From RBC038 sp041390625 (GTDB taxonomy: Bacteria > Chloroflexota > Dehalococcoidia > UBA2979): DNA of 64,000 nt. The translations under genes and the position numbers were made by a program. The stretch is from contig JAWKPM010000015.1 of NCBI GenBank assembly GCA_041390625.1, forward strand, positions 1 to 64,000. Reading direction: 5' to 3'. How positions within the stretch are numbered: position 1 is the first letter of the stretch; each line of letters opens with the position of its first letter. A model generated the notes under the pieces. The model was not told the DNA's origin. It did no database searches and saw only the letters and a program-made list of their open reading frames with translations. This document shows positions 32,786 through 42,317 of this stretch, piece by piece.

Positions 32786-34240
32786 TTGCCCCTCCGCTTC
32801 CGTCGCACCCGTTCCTCAGACGAGCGACCGTCCACCCCCACCACGAAGGCCACGACCGAGACTGCCATCGATGCCGAGACCTCGTTCGAGGACCTCGGCG
32901 TCGCCGAGGACCTCGTCGATGTCCTGGCCGATGCCGGCGTCACTTCGCCATTCCCGGTCCAGGAGCTCGCGATCCCGCCGGCGATGACCGGCCGCGACGT
33001 CTCGGGCAAAGCCCGCACCGGTTCCGGTAAGACGCTCGCCTTCGGACTGCCGCTCATCGAGCGCACCGAGACCGCCAAGCGCCGCCGTCCGACTTCGCTC
33101 ATCCTCGTCCCGACGCGCGAGCTCGCCACCCAGGTCGCCGAGGCCCTGACGCCCCTCGCCGCGGCGCGCGGCCTCTGGCTCACTGCGATCTACGGCGGCG
33201 TCTCGATGTCGCGCCAGATCAACGCACTCCAGGCAGGCGTCGACATCGTGATCGGCACGCCCGGCCGCATCAACGACCTCCTCGAGCGCGACGAGATGTC
33301 GGTCGCCGATGTCTCGTTCCTCGTGATCGACGAAGCGGACCAGATGGCCGACATGGGCTTCCTCCCGCAGGTCCGCCGCATCCTCGACCAGATCGAGGGC
33401 CGGCGGCAGACCCTGCTCTTCTCCGCCACCCTCGATGGCGCCATCGGCGCCCTCGTCCGCGACTACCAGCACGACCCCGTCGAGTGCGAAGTCGAGTCGC
33501 ACGATGAAGATCCGATGGAGCTCACCCAGCGCTTCATCGGCGTCGCCCCCGAGGACCGCGTCGCCGTCACCGCCGACATCGTGGCGGGCGCCCGGCGCGC
33601 GCTCATTTTCTGCAGCACCACCCGAGGCGCCGACCGCCTCGTGAAGGCCTTCGAGGGCGAGGGCCTGCGCGCCGACACGATCCACGGCCGCCGCTCCCAG
33701 GCCCAGCGCGAGCGCGCCCTCGCCGCCTTCTCCAACGGCAAGGTGCCGATCCTCGTGGCGACGAACGTCGCCGCCCGAGGCATCCACGTCGACGACGTCG
33801 AGGTCGTTGTGCACTATGACGCCCCCGAGGACACCAAGGTCTACCTGCACCGCTCCGGCCGCACCGCGCGCGCCGGCGCCGAGGGCCTGGTTGTGACCCT
33901 CGTCGTGCCCGAGCTCGAGCAGCTGCTCGAGCGCCTCCAGCGCGACGTCGGCACGCAGCAGGAGGTCGTCACGATGCGACCGCGCGACCCGCGCCTCGCC
34001 GACCTCCGAGCGTGGGAGCCGCCGCAGGGCCGCCCCTGCCACGATGCTCGGCCCTACAGCTACACGAAGCCACGCGTCGCCCCCGCCCCTCGAGGGCGCT
34101 CCGGTGGCCGCACTCCCGCTCGAGGCCCGGCACCCCGACCGGCGGGCCGCTCGTCGGCACCGTCCGAGTCGCGCCGCGGTCCCTCCGCTCCCTCGGGACG
34201 GCGAGGCCCCCAGCGCCGGCGCACCCGCTCGAGGTCCTAG
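32786..34240 (+). CDS. DEAD-box RNA helicase
   Basis: 484 residues from the TTG at 32786, which has AGGAG eight bases upstream; the frame opens at another TTG at 32711 without a ribosome binding site. Motifs: Q-motif region PFPVQELAIPP, Walker A ARTGSGKT (76-83), PTREL, TPGR, DEAD (182-185), SAT, and C-terminal ATNVAARGI and HRSGRTARAG. The basic Arg/Ser/Pro-rich tail would bind RNA nonspecifically. Resembles RhlE/DeaD-like helicases of RNA remodelling or cold adaptation. Confidence 0.94.
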   Translation: MPLRFRRTRSSDERPSTPTTKATTETAIDAETSFEDLGVAEDLVDVLADAGVTSPFPVQELAIPPAMTGRDVSGKARTGSGKTLAFGLPLIERTETAKRRRPTSLILVPTRELATQVAEALTPLAAARGLWLTAIYGGVSMSRQINALQAGVDIVIGTPGRINDLLERDEMSVADVSFLVIDEADQMADMGFLPQVRRILDQIEGRRQTLLFSATLDGAIGALVRDYQHDPVECEVESHDEDPMELTQRFIGVAPEDRVAVTADIVAGARRALIFCSTTRGADRLVKAFEGEGLRADTIHGRRSQAQRERALAAFSNGKVPILVATNVAARGIHVDDVEVVVHYDAPEDTKVYLHRSGRTARAGAEGLVVTLVVPELEQLLERLQRDVGTQQEVVTMRPRDPRLADLRAWEPPQGRPCHDARPYSYTKPRVAPAPRGRSGGRTPARGPAPRPAGRSSAPSESRRGPSAPSGRRGPQRRRTRSRS

Positions 34241-34348
34241 CCTCCGAGCCAGAGGCCGCGTCCTCGAGGCGGGGCCGCGGCCGGTATCATCTCCGCACCA
34301 CGGCACGAGGCCGGTCGCCTGCGTGCGCCCGGCGCACCGGGAGGCGCG

Positions 34349-34813
34349 ATGCCCACCCTCCACGTCAACGGCGAGGCCCGCGAGTTTGATCAGCCCGATC
34401 GCAACCTCCTCTCGTACCTCCGCTTCGACCTCGGTCTGACCGGAACGAAGTACGGCTGCGGCGAAGGCCTCTGCGGCGCCTGCACGGTCCTCGTCGAGGG
34501 CCAGCCGATTCGCGCCTGCATGACCACGGTCGGCGCCGTCTCCGGTGGCGCGCTCGTCACCATCGAGGGCCTTGCCGCCGGCGACACCATCGAGGACCTG
34601 CACCCCGTCCAGCGCGCCTTCGTCGAGGAGCAGGCGATGCAGTGCGGCTACTGCATTCCCGGCTTCATCATGAGCTCGGTCGCGCTCCTCGAGCGTGAGG
34701 CGCACCCCAGCGACGGACAGATCCGCGAGGCGCTGGCGGACCACATGTGCCGCTGCGGCACCTACCAGCGCATCCTGAAGGCAGTCACCCGCGCCTCGGA
34801 GGGCGACCGATGA
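34349..34813 (+). CDS. 2Fe-2S subunit of a molybdenum hydroxylase (IorA/CoxS-like)
   Basis: 154 residues with both iron-sulfur clusters: plant ferredoxin-type YGCGEGLCGACTV, then MQCGYCIPG and MCRCGTY. It passes electrons from the molybdopterin subunit encoded directly downstream (ATGA overlap). No FAD subunit gene is adjacent, which points to the isoquinoline 1-oxidoreductase (IorAB) type that gives electrons to another acceptor. Confidence 0.93.
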   Translation: MPTLHVNGEAREFDQPDRNLLSYLRFDLGLTGTKYGCGEGLCGACTVLVEGQPIRACMTTVGAVSGGALVTIEGLAAGDTIEDLHPVQRAFVEEQAMQCGYCIPGFIMSSVALLEREAHPSDGQIREALADHMCRCGTYQRILKAVTRASEGDR

Positions 34814-36891
34814 CCCTCGATTCCGCCACCGAGGCCACCTGGGCGCTCCGCGTCGTCGGCGACGTGACGCCCGGCTTCCCCGCGCAGCGCACCGGCTACG
34901 GCATGCAGACGTACGGCAACACGACCCCCGGCACCGAGGGCGCGACCTGGATCGCCGTCGATGCGACCGGCCACGTCACCGCCTTCGCCGGCAAAGTCGA
35001 GTACGGCCAGAACATCCGCACCGGCCTCGCCATCGAGGTCGCAGATGAGCTGCGCGTCCCCCTCGAGGACGTGAGCGTCGTCCTCGGCGACACCGCACGC
35101 GTGCCCTGGGACATGGGCACGTTTGGCAGCCAGTCCACCGCCCGCGTCGGCTGGCAGCTGCGCAAGGCCGCCGCCACCGCACGCGAGGCCCTGCTGCGCC
35201 TCGCAGCCGATCGCCTCGATCTGCCGACCGCCGACCTTGAGGCCCGCGATGGCCATGTCGCGTCGAAGGCGGACCCCTCGCGCTCCCTCGCCTACGCCGA
35301 ACTACTCGACGGCCAGTCGCTCGAGCTCGAGATCGCCGAGCACCCCGCCACCACGGAGGCGACCGACTTCACGGTGATGGGTCGCGACCACGCGCGTCGC
35401 ATCGACGCCGTCGATCGCGTGACCGGGCGCTCCGTCTACTCCCAGGACGTCCAGCTGGAGGACATGCTCTTCGCCACCGTCCTACGCGCGCCCGCGTATG
35501 GCGCCGTGCTGCGCACCGCCGACTTCACCGTCGCGCGCCAGCTTCCCGGCGTGGTCGAGGTCATCGAGGAAGATGGCCTCGTCGCCATCCTCGCCGAGTC
35601 CGACGAGGCCGGCGCGCTCGCCGCCCGCACCGCCCGCCTCGACTGGGACATCCCGACGGGGCAACCGTCGAGGTGGGACATGCCCACCCTCCTCGTCGAG
35701 TCCGGCCAGGAGCCGTTCGCCACACAGGAGGCGGGCGACCTCGAGGAGGGCTTCGGCCTCGCGAGCGCCACCCTCGAGGACACGTACTACATCCCCTACA
35801 TCGCCCCCGCGCCGATGGAGCCGCGCGCCGCCGTCGCTCGCTGGGACGGCGACGACCTCACCGTCTGGGCCGGCACGCAGCGCCCCTTCGGTCTCCGCCA
35901 GGAGCTCTCCGCCATCTTCGGCATCGAGGAGGCGCGCATCCGCGTCATCGCCCCCGAGATCGGCGGCGGCTTCGGCGCGAAGTCCCCCTACTCGATCGCC
36001 CACGAGGCCGCTCGACTCTCGAAGGCGAGCGGTCGCCCCGTGCGCGTCGCCTTCTCGAGGGCGGAAGAGACGATGTGGTCGAACTTCCGGCCCGCCGCGC
36101 TCATCCAGATCCGCAGCGGCTTCGACGCCGAGGGCCGCCTCACCGCCTGGCAGTCCGACGCTTTCCACTCGGGCGAGCGAGTGATGATCGGCCGTCGAGG
36201 CTCGGACACGCCCTACGACGCGCCGCACATCCGCTCGCTGGTCTACCGCTCGGACAGCCCCATTCCCTCGGGCTCCTACCGCTCGCTCGGCGCCGCCGTG
36301 AACCACTTCGCGCGCGAGGTGCACATGGACGAGGTGGCGGCGGCCGTCGAGGCCGACCCCGTCGAGCTCCGACTCCGCAACCTGACCCACCCGCGCTTCC
36401 GGCGCGTCCTCGAGGCTGCGGCCGCCGACTTCGGCTGGGGCACCCCCCTGCCCGAGGGCCGTCACGCCGGCATCGCGCTCGGCGTCGATGTGGGCTCCTA
36501 TGTGGCGACGGCCGTCGAGGTCTCCGTCCAGGGCCGCGAGGTCCGCGTGCATCGCGTCGTGGCCGCGCTCGACTGCGGTCTCGTCGTGAACCCCGAGGGC
36601 GCGCGCAACCAGATGGAGGGCGCCATCGTGATGGGCCTCGGTGGCGCGCTCTGGGAGGCCAGCGATTTCGAGGCCGGGCGGCTGCTCAACCCGACCTTCA
36701 CGCGTTACCGCGTGCCGCGCATCACGGACACGCCGCGCATCGAGGTGCGATTCGTCGGCGATCCCGATGCGCCCTCGACCGGCGCGGGCGAGCCCGGCCT
36801 CGTGCCGCTCGCCGCCGCGATCTCGAACGCCGTCTATTCAGCGACCGGCGTGCGTCACCGCGAGCTGCCGATCCAGCGCCAGCTGGCATAG
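34810..36891 (+). CDS. Molybdopterin-binding subunit of an IorB-like aldehyde/heterocycle oxidoreductase
   Basis: 693 residues. The xanthine-dehydrogenase-family core is visible: VEYGQNIRTGLAIEVADEL, MEPRAAVARW, WAGTQRPFGLRQEL, PEIGGGFGAKSPYS, SYRSLGAAVNHFA, and the C-terminal TGAGEPGLVPLAAAISNA with the catalytic-type glutamate. Forms the complex with the 2Fe-2S protein upstream. The substrate (aldehyde or N-heterocycle) cannot be told from the sequence. The frame is open upstream of the chosen ATG, but that would overlap the first gene extensively. Confidence 0.9.
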   Translation: MTLDSATEATWALRVVGDVTPGFPAQRTGYGMQTYGNTTPGTEGATWIAVDATGHVTAFAGKVEYGQNIRTGLAIEVADELRVPLEDVSVVLGDTARVPWDMGTFGSQSTARVGWQLRKAAATAREALLRLAADRLDLPTADLEARDGHVASKADPSRSLAYAELLDGQSLELEIAEHPATTEATDFTVMGRDHARRIDAVDRVTGRSVYSQDVQLEDMLFATVLRAPAYGAVLRTADFTVARQLPGVVEVIEEDGLVAILAESDEAGALAARTARLDWDIPTGQPSRWDMPTLLVESGQEPFATQEAGDLEEGFGLASATLEDTYYIPYIAPAPMEPRAAVARWDGDDLTVWAGTQRPFGLRQELSAIFGIEEARIRVIAPEIGGGFGAKSPYSIAHEAARLSKASGRPVRVAFSRAEETMWSNFRPAALIQIRSGFDAEGRLTAWQSDAFHSGERVMIGRRGSDTPYDAPHIRSLVYRSDSPIPSGSYRSLGAAVNHFAREVHMDEVAAAVEADPVELRLRNLTHPRFRRVLEAAAADFGWGTPLPEGRHAGIALGVDVGSYVATAVEVSVQGREVRVHRVVAALDCGLVVNPEGARNQMEGAIVMGLGGALWEASDFEAGRLLNPTFTRYRVPRITDTPRIEVRFVGDPDAPSTGAGEPGLVPLAAAISNAVYSATGVRHRELPIQRQLA

Positions 36892-36921
36892 CGCCACTCG
36901 AGGCCGGAACGAGAATCAGGC

Positions 36922-38577
36922 CTACGCCTCGGCCACCGCCGTCGAGGCCGTCAGCGCGAACCCGGTGTAGCCATTCGCCGCGATCTGCTCGCAGCGCTTG
37001 CGGTACGCGCCCACCCCGCCGATGTACGGCATGAAGACGCGCGGCTTCCCCTCGATGTTCGCGCCCACGTACCAGGAGTACCCGCTGGGGTAGAGCGTCA
37101 TGTTGCCAACCTCGGCGACGTGCTCGACCCACTCGGCCTGCGCCTCTTCGTCGGCGTCGATCACCTCCACGCCTTGCGCGCGCAGGTACTCGAGGCAGTC
37201 CGCGATCCAGTCCACGTGCTGCTCGATCGAGACGATCATGTTGCTCAGCACGGATGGGCTGCCGGGCCCGGTGATTGTGAAGAGGTTCGGAAACCCCGAC
37301 ACGCATAGACCGAGGTACGAGACGGGCCCGTCCGCCCACGCGTCGGCGAGCGACTGGCCGCCCTCGCCGCGAATGTCGACGCGCAGCAGCGTCCCCGTCA
37401 TCGCGTCGAACCCGATCGCGAACACGATCGCGTCGACCTCGTACTCCCCCTCGGTCGTCCGGATCCCCTTCGGCGTGATCTCGAGGATGGGCGCCGACCG
37501 GATGTCGACGAGCGAGACGTTCTCGCGGTTGAAGGTCTCGAAGTACCCGGTGTCGATGCAGACCCGCTTCGTGCCGATGGGGTAGCTCCGAGGCGACAGC
37601 AGCTCGGCCGTCGCCGGGTCGTGCACGACCTCGCGAATGCGCTCGCGCACGAACTCCGCCGCGAACTCGTTCGCCTCGCGGCTCATCAGCAGGTCGTTGA
37701 ACGCCCCCGTGAACCCGAGGCCCCCGCGCTCCCACCGAGCCCGGAACTCCCGCTCGCGCTCCTCAGGCGAGCTCTCGAGGACGCCACGCTCCGGTCGAGG
37801 CGCGGTCGTGCCCGCCCGCGAGTACCGCTCGATCTCCCGCACCTCGGCGTACCGATCCTTGATGCTGCGCTCGTACTCCGGGTCCATCGGGTGGTTGCGC
37901 GCGGGGATGACGAAGTTCGGCGTGCGCTGGAAGACCGTCAGGTGCGCCGACTGCTGCGCGATGATCGGGATCGACTGGATCGCCGAGGACCCCGTCCCGA
38001 TCACCGCCACGCGCTGGCCCGTGAAGTCGACGCCCTCGTGAGGCCAGCGCCCGGTGTGGTACCAGTCGCCCGCGAACGTATCGAGGCCCGCGAAGTCCGG
38101 ATCCTGCGGCGCCGAGAGCATACCTGTTGCCATGATGCAGAACCGCGCATCGAGGACATCGCCCCGATCCGTCTCGATGCGCCACTGCCGCGCCTCGTCG
38201 TTCCAACGCGCCGAGGTGACGCGCGTCTTGAACTGGACGTCGCGCCTCAGGTCGAAGCGGTCCGCGACGTGCTCGATGTAGCGCAGGATCTCGGGCTGGC
38301 TGGCAAACCGCTCCGACCAGTGCCACTCCTGCTGCAGCTCCTCGGAGAACGAGTACGAGTACTCGAGGCTTTCGATGTCGCAGCGCGCGCCCGGGTAGCG
38401 ATTCCAGTACCACGTCCCGCCGACGCCATCGCCGGCCTCGATCACTCGCGCCGAGAAGCCGAGGCCGCGCAGTCGGTGCAGCATGTAGAGCCCCGCGAGG
38501 CCCGCACCGACGATGACCGCATCGAAGCGCTGCACGTCGCCCGAGGCCTGCGAGGTCGTCTCCGCCGTCTGCGTCAT
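36922..38577 (-). CDS. Baeyer-Villiger-type flavin monooxygenase
   Basis: 551 residues. FAD Rossmann motif VGAGLAGL (~23-30), the BVMO fingerprint FAGDWYHTGRWP (168-179; FxGxxxHTxxWP), and a second Rossmann GTGSSA for NADPH. It inserts oxygen next to a carbonyl, turning ketones into esters or lactones. The start overlaps the stop of the upstream esterase gene (ATGA), so the hydrolase can cleave the ester product: a ketone-degradation pair. TetR gene and operator follow upstream. Confidence 0.93.
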   Translation of the reverse strand: MTQTAETTSQASGDVQRFDAVIVGAGLAGLYMLHRLRGLGFSARVIEAGDGVGGTWYWNRYPGARCDIESLEYSYSFSEELQQEWHWSERFASQPEILRYIEHVADRFDLRRDVQFKTRVTSARWNDEARQWRIETDRGDVLDARFCIMATGMLSAPQDPDFAGLDTFAGDWYHTGRWPHEGVDFTGQRVAVIGTGSSAIQSIPIIAQQSAHLTVFQRTPNFVIPARNHPMDPEYERSIKDRYAEVREIERYSRAGTTAPRPERGVLESSPEEREREFRARWERGGLGFTGAFNDLLMSREANEFAAEFVRERIREVVHDPATAELLSPRSYPIGTKRVCIDTGYFETFNRENVSLVDIRSAPILEITPKGIRTTEGEYEVDAIVFAIGFDAMTGTLLRVDIRGEGGQSLADAWADGPVSYLGLCVSGFPNLFTITGPGSPSVLSNMIVSIEQHVDWIADCLEYLRAQGVEVIDADEEAQAEWVEHVAEVGNMTLYPSGYSWYVGANIEGKPRVFMPYIGGVGAYRKRCEQIAANGYTGFALTASTAVAEA

Positions 38578-39524
38578 GCCGTCGCACCCTCCCGCTGCGA
38601 GAACGTCGCCCGCAGCTCGTCCGCAATCGAGGTGACGACGTGCTCGCCGTCCTCGACCGCCTCGGTCATCGTGAAGAAGCCGTGGATCTGGCCTTCATAG
38701 CATCGATAGACCACGGGCACCCCCGCGTCCTGCAGCCGTTCGGCGTACGCCGCGCCCTCATCCCGCAGCGGATCGAACTCCGCCGTCACGATGTGCGCGC
38801 GCGGCAGCCCATCGAGGCGCTCCGCCCTCAGCGGCGAGGCGCGCCAGTCGCTGCCGTCCCCGTCCGGCCCGAGGTAGTGCCCCCAGAACCACTCCATCGA
38901 GTGCTTCGTCAGCAGGTACCCCTCGGCGTTCTCGCTGTACGAGGCCCGGTCGAACGACCAGTCCGTCACCGGGTAGATCAGCGCCTGGTGCGCGATCGCG
39001 GGCCCGCCGAGGTCGCGCGCCATGATCGAGACCACCGCCGCCAGGTTTCCGCCCGCCGATTCCCCACCGACCGCGAGGCGTGTGGCGTCGACCCCGAGGG
39101 TGTCAGCCTGTGCCGAGGCCCACTGCACCGCCGCGAAGGAGTCCTCGACGGCGGCGGGGTATCGATGCTCCGGCGCCAGCCGGTAGTCGATCGAGAGCAC
39201 CGCGCATTCGCCTCGATTGGCGATCTTGCGCAGCGAGAGGTCCGGCCCGTCGAGGTCGCCGATCGTCCAGCCCCCGCCGTGGAACCACACAAGCAGCGGC
39301 AGCCCCGCCGCCTCCGAGGGCCGGTACAACCGCGCTGGTACGTCCCCGGCGGGACCGGGAATCAGGAGGTCCTCGACGTGGTGCACGGCCTCGGGCCGTC
39401 GAGGCGGCACGCGACGCGCCACGCCGGCAGCGCGATGCTCCTCGGGCGTCAGCGTCCCGAGCGGCGCAACCCCGGCCTTCGCCAGCGCTTCGAGGACCCG
39501 CTGGGCCTGCGGATGCAGCGGCAT
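38574..39524 (-). CDS. HSL-family alpha/beta-hydrolase (esterase)
   Basis: 316 residues with HGGGW oxyanion motif, GESAGG nucleophile elbow, YRLAPEHRYPA, an aspartate in the AEFDPLRDEG region and C-terminal HGF histidine. Hormone-sensitive-lipase-type esterase. The ATG at 39524 has GAGG upstream; the frame opens earlier. Translated just before the BVMO with 4-bp overlap. Confidence 0.9.
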   Translation of the reverse strand: MPLHPQAQRVLEALAKAGVAPLGTLTPEEHRAAGVARRVPPRRPEAVHHVEDLLIPGPAGDVPARLYRPSEAAGLPLLVWFHGGGWTIGDLDGPDLSLRKIANRGECAVLSIDYRLAPEHRYPAAVEDSFAAVQWASAQADTLGVDATRLAVGGESAGGNLAAVVSIMARDLGGPAIAHQALIYPVTDWSFDRASYSENAEGYLLTKHSMEWFWGHYLGPDGDGSDWRASPLRAERLDGLPRAHIVTAEFDPLRDEGAAYAERLQDAGVPVVYRCYEGQIHGFFTMTEAVEDGEHVVTSIADELRATFSQREGATA

Positions 39525-39584
39525 GCGACCTCGATCCCGCGCCCGCCTCACCCGAGGCCGGGCGCCCCCGATGGTCGCGACATT

Positions 39585-40127
39585 CTAACCGAGGTCGCTC
39601 CCCTGCCCCTGCATCTGCCGCCACATCTCGAGGAAGCACTCGAACGACTCCGTCGCGGCCGTCGCATCCTCGTTCGCCAGCACGTCGATGAGTAGCCCCC
39701 GCGTGACCGCGACACCGAGGCGCAGCTCGCGCTCATCGACGGGCGCACCGATGTCCGCCCCCACCTGCGCCGAGAGCGACAGCCAGGGATCGGTGAGTCC
39801 CTTCCCCCCGGTGAGCGCGACGCATTCGAAGAAGAGCCGCACGAACGGCCACAGCTCGGGTGTCGAGGTCCGGTGCCACAGCGCCCGCGCCAGCTCGATC
39901 GGGTCGTCGATCTCCGCGGCGAGCTCCACGAGGACCTCGCGCTGCGCTGCCTCGACGGCCCCGACGATCGCCTCGACGAGGCCCGCCCGCGACCCGAAGT
40001 GGTAGTTCAGCATCCGATGGCTCGACCCGACCGCCGCCGCGAGGTCGCGCAGGCTGCGGTCTGCGAGGCCGTTCGCGCTGACCTCAGCCACGATGCGCTG
40101 CAGGAGCTGCTCTCGTGCTTCGTCCAT
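39585..40127 (-). CDS. TetR-family regulator
   Basis: 180 residues. The N-terminal helix-turn-helix is clear (LADRSLRDLAAAVGSSHRMLNYHFGSRAGLVEAI); the C-terminal part is a ligand-binding helical domain. ATG at 40127 with GAGAGG upstream. It sits 60 bp upstream of the esterase/BVMO pair on the same strand and divergent from the SRPBCC protein. The palindrome overlapping the divergent promoter is its likely operator. Confidence 0.9.
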   Translation of the reverse strand: MDEAREQLLQRIVAEVSANGLADRSLRDLAAAVGSSHRMLNYHFGSRAGLVEAIVGAVEAAQREVLVELAAEIDDPIELARALWHRTSTPELWPFVRLFFECVALTGGKGLTDPWLSLSAQVGADIGAPVDERELRLGVAVTRGLLIDVLANEDATAATESFECFLEMWRQMQGQGSDLG

Positions 40128-40151
40128 CTCGACCTCTCTCACCGTGCCCGC

Positions 40152-40179
40152 TTGACGCGTATGTACCATATGGTACACT
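40152..40179 (+). promoter_or_regulatory. Divergent promoter with overlapping TetR-type operator
   Basis: TTGACG (-35, 40152-40157) and TACACT (-10, 40174-40179) with 16-bp spacing point toward the SRPBCC gene. The perfect 16-bp palindrome TGTACCATATGGTACA (40162-40177) lies between and across them, an ideal repressor site for the adjacent TetR gene. Confidence 0.8.
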
Positions 40180-40221
40180 TCGCCCACATTCAATCAGGGA
40201 CCACACTTCAGGAGGACTGCC

Positions 40222-40656
40222 GTGAGGATCGAGCACCGCATCGAGATCGCCGCACCCGTCGACCGAGTCTGGGACCTCACCCTCGATGTCGAGGCGTGGC
40301 CCGAGCTCACCCCGACCATCACGAAGGTCGAGCGCCTGGACGACGGCCCGATGGCCATCGGCTCGCAGGCCCGCATCAAGCAGCCGGCGCAGAGCACCAA
40401 GGTCTGGACCGTGACCGAGCTCGAGCCGCGACGCCGCTTCGCGTGGGCGACGAAGGCAATGGGCACGCGCATGACCGGCGGCCACCAGCTCGAGGAGCAC
40501 GAGGGCGTGACCACCAACACGCTGACCGTCGACATCGAGGGCGCCATGGCCCCCATCGTCGGCCGGCTCCTCAGCCGCCCGATTCGAAACGCGATCACGA
40601 AGGAGAACGAGGGCTTCAAGCGCGCCGCGGAGGCGCAGACGGCCGCCGCCCACTAG
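40222..40656 (+). CDS. SRPBCC/polyketide-cyclase-like protein
   Basis: 144 residues, START-like fold: MRIEHRIEIAAPVDRVWDLTLDVEAWPELTPTI, then KVWTVTELEPRRRFAW. Typical ligand-binding or cyclase/aromatase-like protein. GTG start with AGGAGGA upstream. Regulated by the TetR operator; its ligand may be the substrate or product of the esterase/BVMO pair (inference). Confidence 0.88.
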   Translation: MRIEHRIEIAAPVDRVWDLTLDVEAWPELTPTITKVERLDDGPMAIGSQARIKQPAQSTKVWTVTELEPRRRFAWATKAMGTRMTGGHQLEEHEGVTTNTLTVDIEGAMAPIVGRLLSRPIRNAITKENEGFKRAAEAQTAAAH

Positions 40657-40702
40657 CGACGGCCCGCCCCCTCCGCCCGAGTCGCGATGCATCGGCGCGC
40701 CG

Positions 40703-42196
40703 CTACGGCGCGTCGATGCGCGCGATGAAGAAGTCCCCCCACTGCGACGTCCGCAGCCGACCGAACCCGAAGTCGACCGCATCGAAGAAGCGCCCGCCCA
40801 CGAGGACCGTCGCTCCTCCCTCCGCGATGAGCCCATCGAGGCGATAGGCCGTCGGCGTCGCAGGCGGGATCGCGAGCGCCAGTGGCGTCCCATCGCCGTC
40901 GAAGCGCGCGATGAACGTCCCACCGCGGCCCACCGGCACCTCGAGGCCCGCGCTCAGCTCGAACCCGCTCAGCATCGATCCCGAGGCGAGGATGTCGCCC
41001 TCCGACGCCACCGCCACAGCCTCGATACGCTCGCTCAGCGAGCCGCCGAAGCTCCGGCTCCACTCGTACCCGCCATTCGAGCTATAGCGCGCGACGAACG
41101 CGTCCGGGTCGGTCCGGATCACCGGATGCCCCCACCCCGCCGGCACGATCTCGCCGCCACCGAGGTCGATCGGCGTCTCGAAGCTGCCGCCGACCACGAT
41201 CCCACCGTCCTCCGTCAGGACGAGGTCGTTCACGTCGGCCGCTGCGCCTTCGTCGTCGAACCGACGCACCCACCGCACCTCGCCATCGGGCGCGATCCGC
41301 AGCAGCCGACTGCCCACCAGGCCGCTGCCTGCGCCGATCCGCCGCGAGACCGCGACCACGAGGTCCCCCGAGCCCGCATCCACCTCGAGGGCGCTCGCCC
41401 ATCCCGAGGCCCCGGGCGTGACCACCCACTCCACCTCGCCAGCACCATCGAGGCGCGCAAGAAACACCTCGCGATTCCGTTCATTGGTGTCTCCCTCGAC
41501 GAGCAGCGTTCCGCCGAAGTCGATCGCGCCCGCGAATGAGCCCGCCAACACGAATCCACCGTCGTCGAGCGCAACGACCTCGGCGCCCGAATCGAGTCCC
41601 GTCTCACCGAAGCTGCGCGCCATCGAGATCTGCCCGTCACCGTCGAGCACGGCGAAGAAGGCGTCGCGCTCGCCGGCGCTCGACAGCGAGACGCCATCCA
41701 GGTCCAGCGTCCCCTCGAACGTGCCGCCGAGGACGACCGCTCCATCACCGGCGACGTCGATCCCGCCGAGGTTGTCCCGGCCCGCCCCGCCGAACAGCCG
41801 GCTCCATACATGCTCCCCCGAGGCCGTGAACCGCCCGATGACGATGTCCGTCCGCCCAACACCCTCGAGGCGTCCGCCACCGAGGTCCGCATCGGCCGGC
41901 CCCTCCGAGTACCCGACCGTCAGCGCCGCGATGATCGAGCCGTCCGCCAGCACCACCAGCTGCGGCCCACCGACACCCGTCGTCGAGCCCCGCAACCCCC
42001 GCGCCCACCGCTCGCCGTCCTCGATGAACCACACGTCCGAGGTGAGCGACGCCACCGAGGCCACGACGAAAGGCGCGGCCGTCGGCGTACTCGTCGCCGC
42101 CGTGCCAGTAGCCACAGCCTGCTCACCCGCCTCGCTGCACGCGACGAGCACGGCCGAGGCCACCAGCACGCCGAGCCCGCCGCCGATTCCCCGCAT
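40703..42196 (-). CDS. Propeller-like lipoprotein
   Basis: 497 residues. Lipoprotein signal peptide (VLVASAVLVACSE), then about seven to eight repeats of the type 'F.GGAG.D.LGGIDVAGDGAVVLGGTFEGTLDLDG', i.e. beta-propeller-like blades with alternating Gly/Asp-rich loops. Extracytoplasmic. It is divergent from a LuxR-TM-propeller protein with the same repeat type, across an inverted repeat. Possible partner or antagonist of that sensor. Confidence 0.82.
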   Translation of the reverse strand: MRGIGGGLGVLVASAVLVACSEAGEQAVATGTAATSTPTAAPFVVASVASLTSDVWFIEDGERWARGLRGSTTGVGGPQLVVLADGSIIAALTVGYSEGPADADLGGGRLEGVGRTDIVIGRFTASGEHVWSRLFGGAGRDNLGGIDVAGDGAVVLGGTFEGTLDLDGVSLSSAGERDAFFAVLDGDGQISMARSFGETGLDSGAEVVALDDGGFVLAGSFAGAIDFGGTLLVEGDTNERNREVFLARLDGAGEVEWVVTPGASGWASALEVDAGSGDLVVAVSRRIGAGSGLVGSRLLRIAPDGEVRWVRRFDDEGAAADVNDLVLTEDGGIVVGGSFETPIDLGGGEIVPAGWGHPVIRTDPDAFVARYSSNGGYEWSRSFGGSLSERIEAVAVASEGDILASGSMLSGFELSAGLEVPVGRGGTFIARFDGDGTPLALAIPPATPTAYRLDGLIAEGGATVLVGGRFFDAVDFGFGRLRTSQWGDFFIARIDAP

Positions 42197-42226
42197 GCGT
42201 CGATGGTGCCCACACGTCGCTCCGGA

Positions 42227-42273
42227 GGCACTACCCGACGAAGCCGCGAGTTCACGCGCCGTCGGGTAGTGCC
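42227..42273. promoter_or_regulatory. Perfect 14-bp inverted repeat, candidate LuxR-type operator in a divergent promoter
   Basis: GGCACTACCCGACG (42227-42240) and CGTCGGGTAGTGCC (42260-42273) are perfect inverted copies with a 19-bp spacer, in the 121-bp gap between the divergent propeller genes. The arms are 33 bp apart (three helical turns). The location suggests control of both genes by the LuxR-type protein. Confidence 0.75.
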
Positions 42274-42317
42274 ACGCTCCCCCGCCCCGGCGACAATCGA
42301 GGCGTTGGAGGTCGCCC

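Noticed and set aside
32816..34744. 642-residue open frame on the minus strand
   Set aside because: Shadow opposite the DEAD-box helicase and the 2Fe-2S gene; no recognisable domain and no ribosome binding site.
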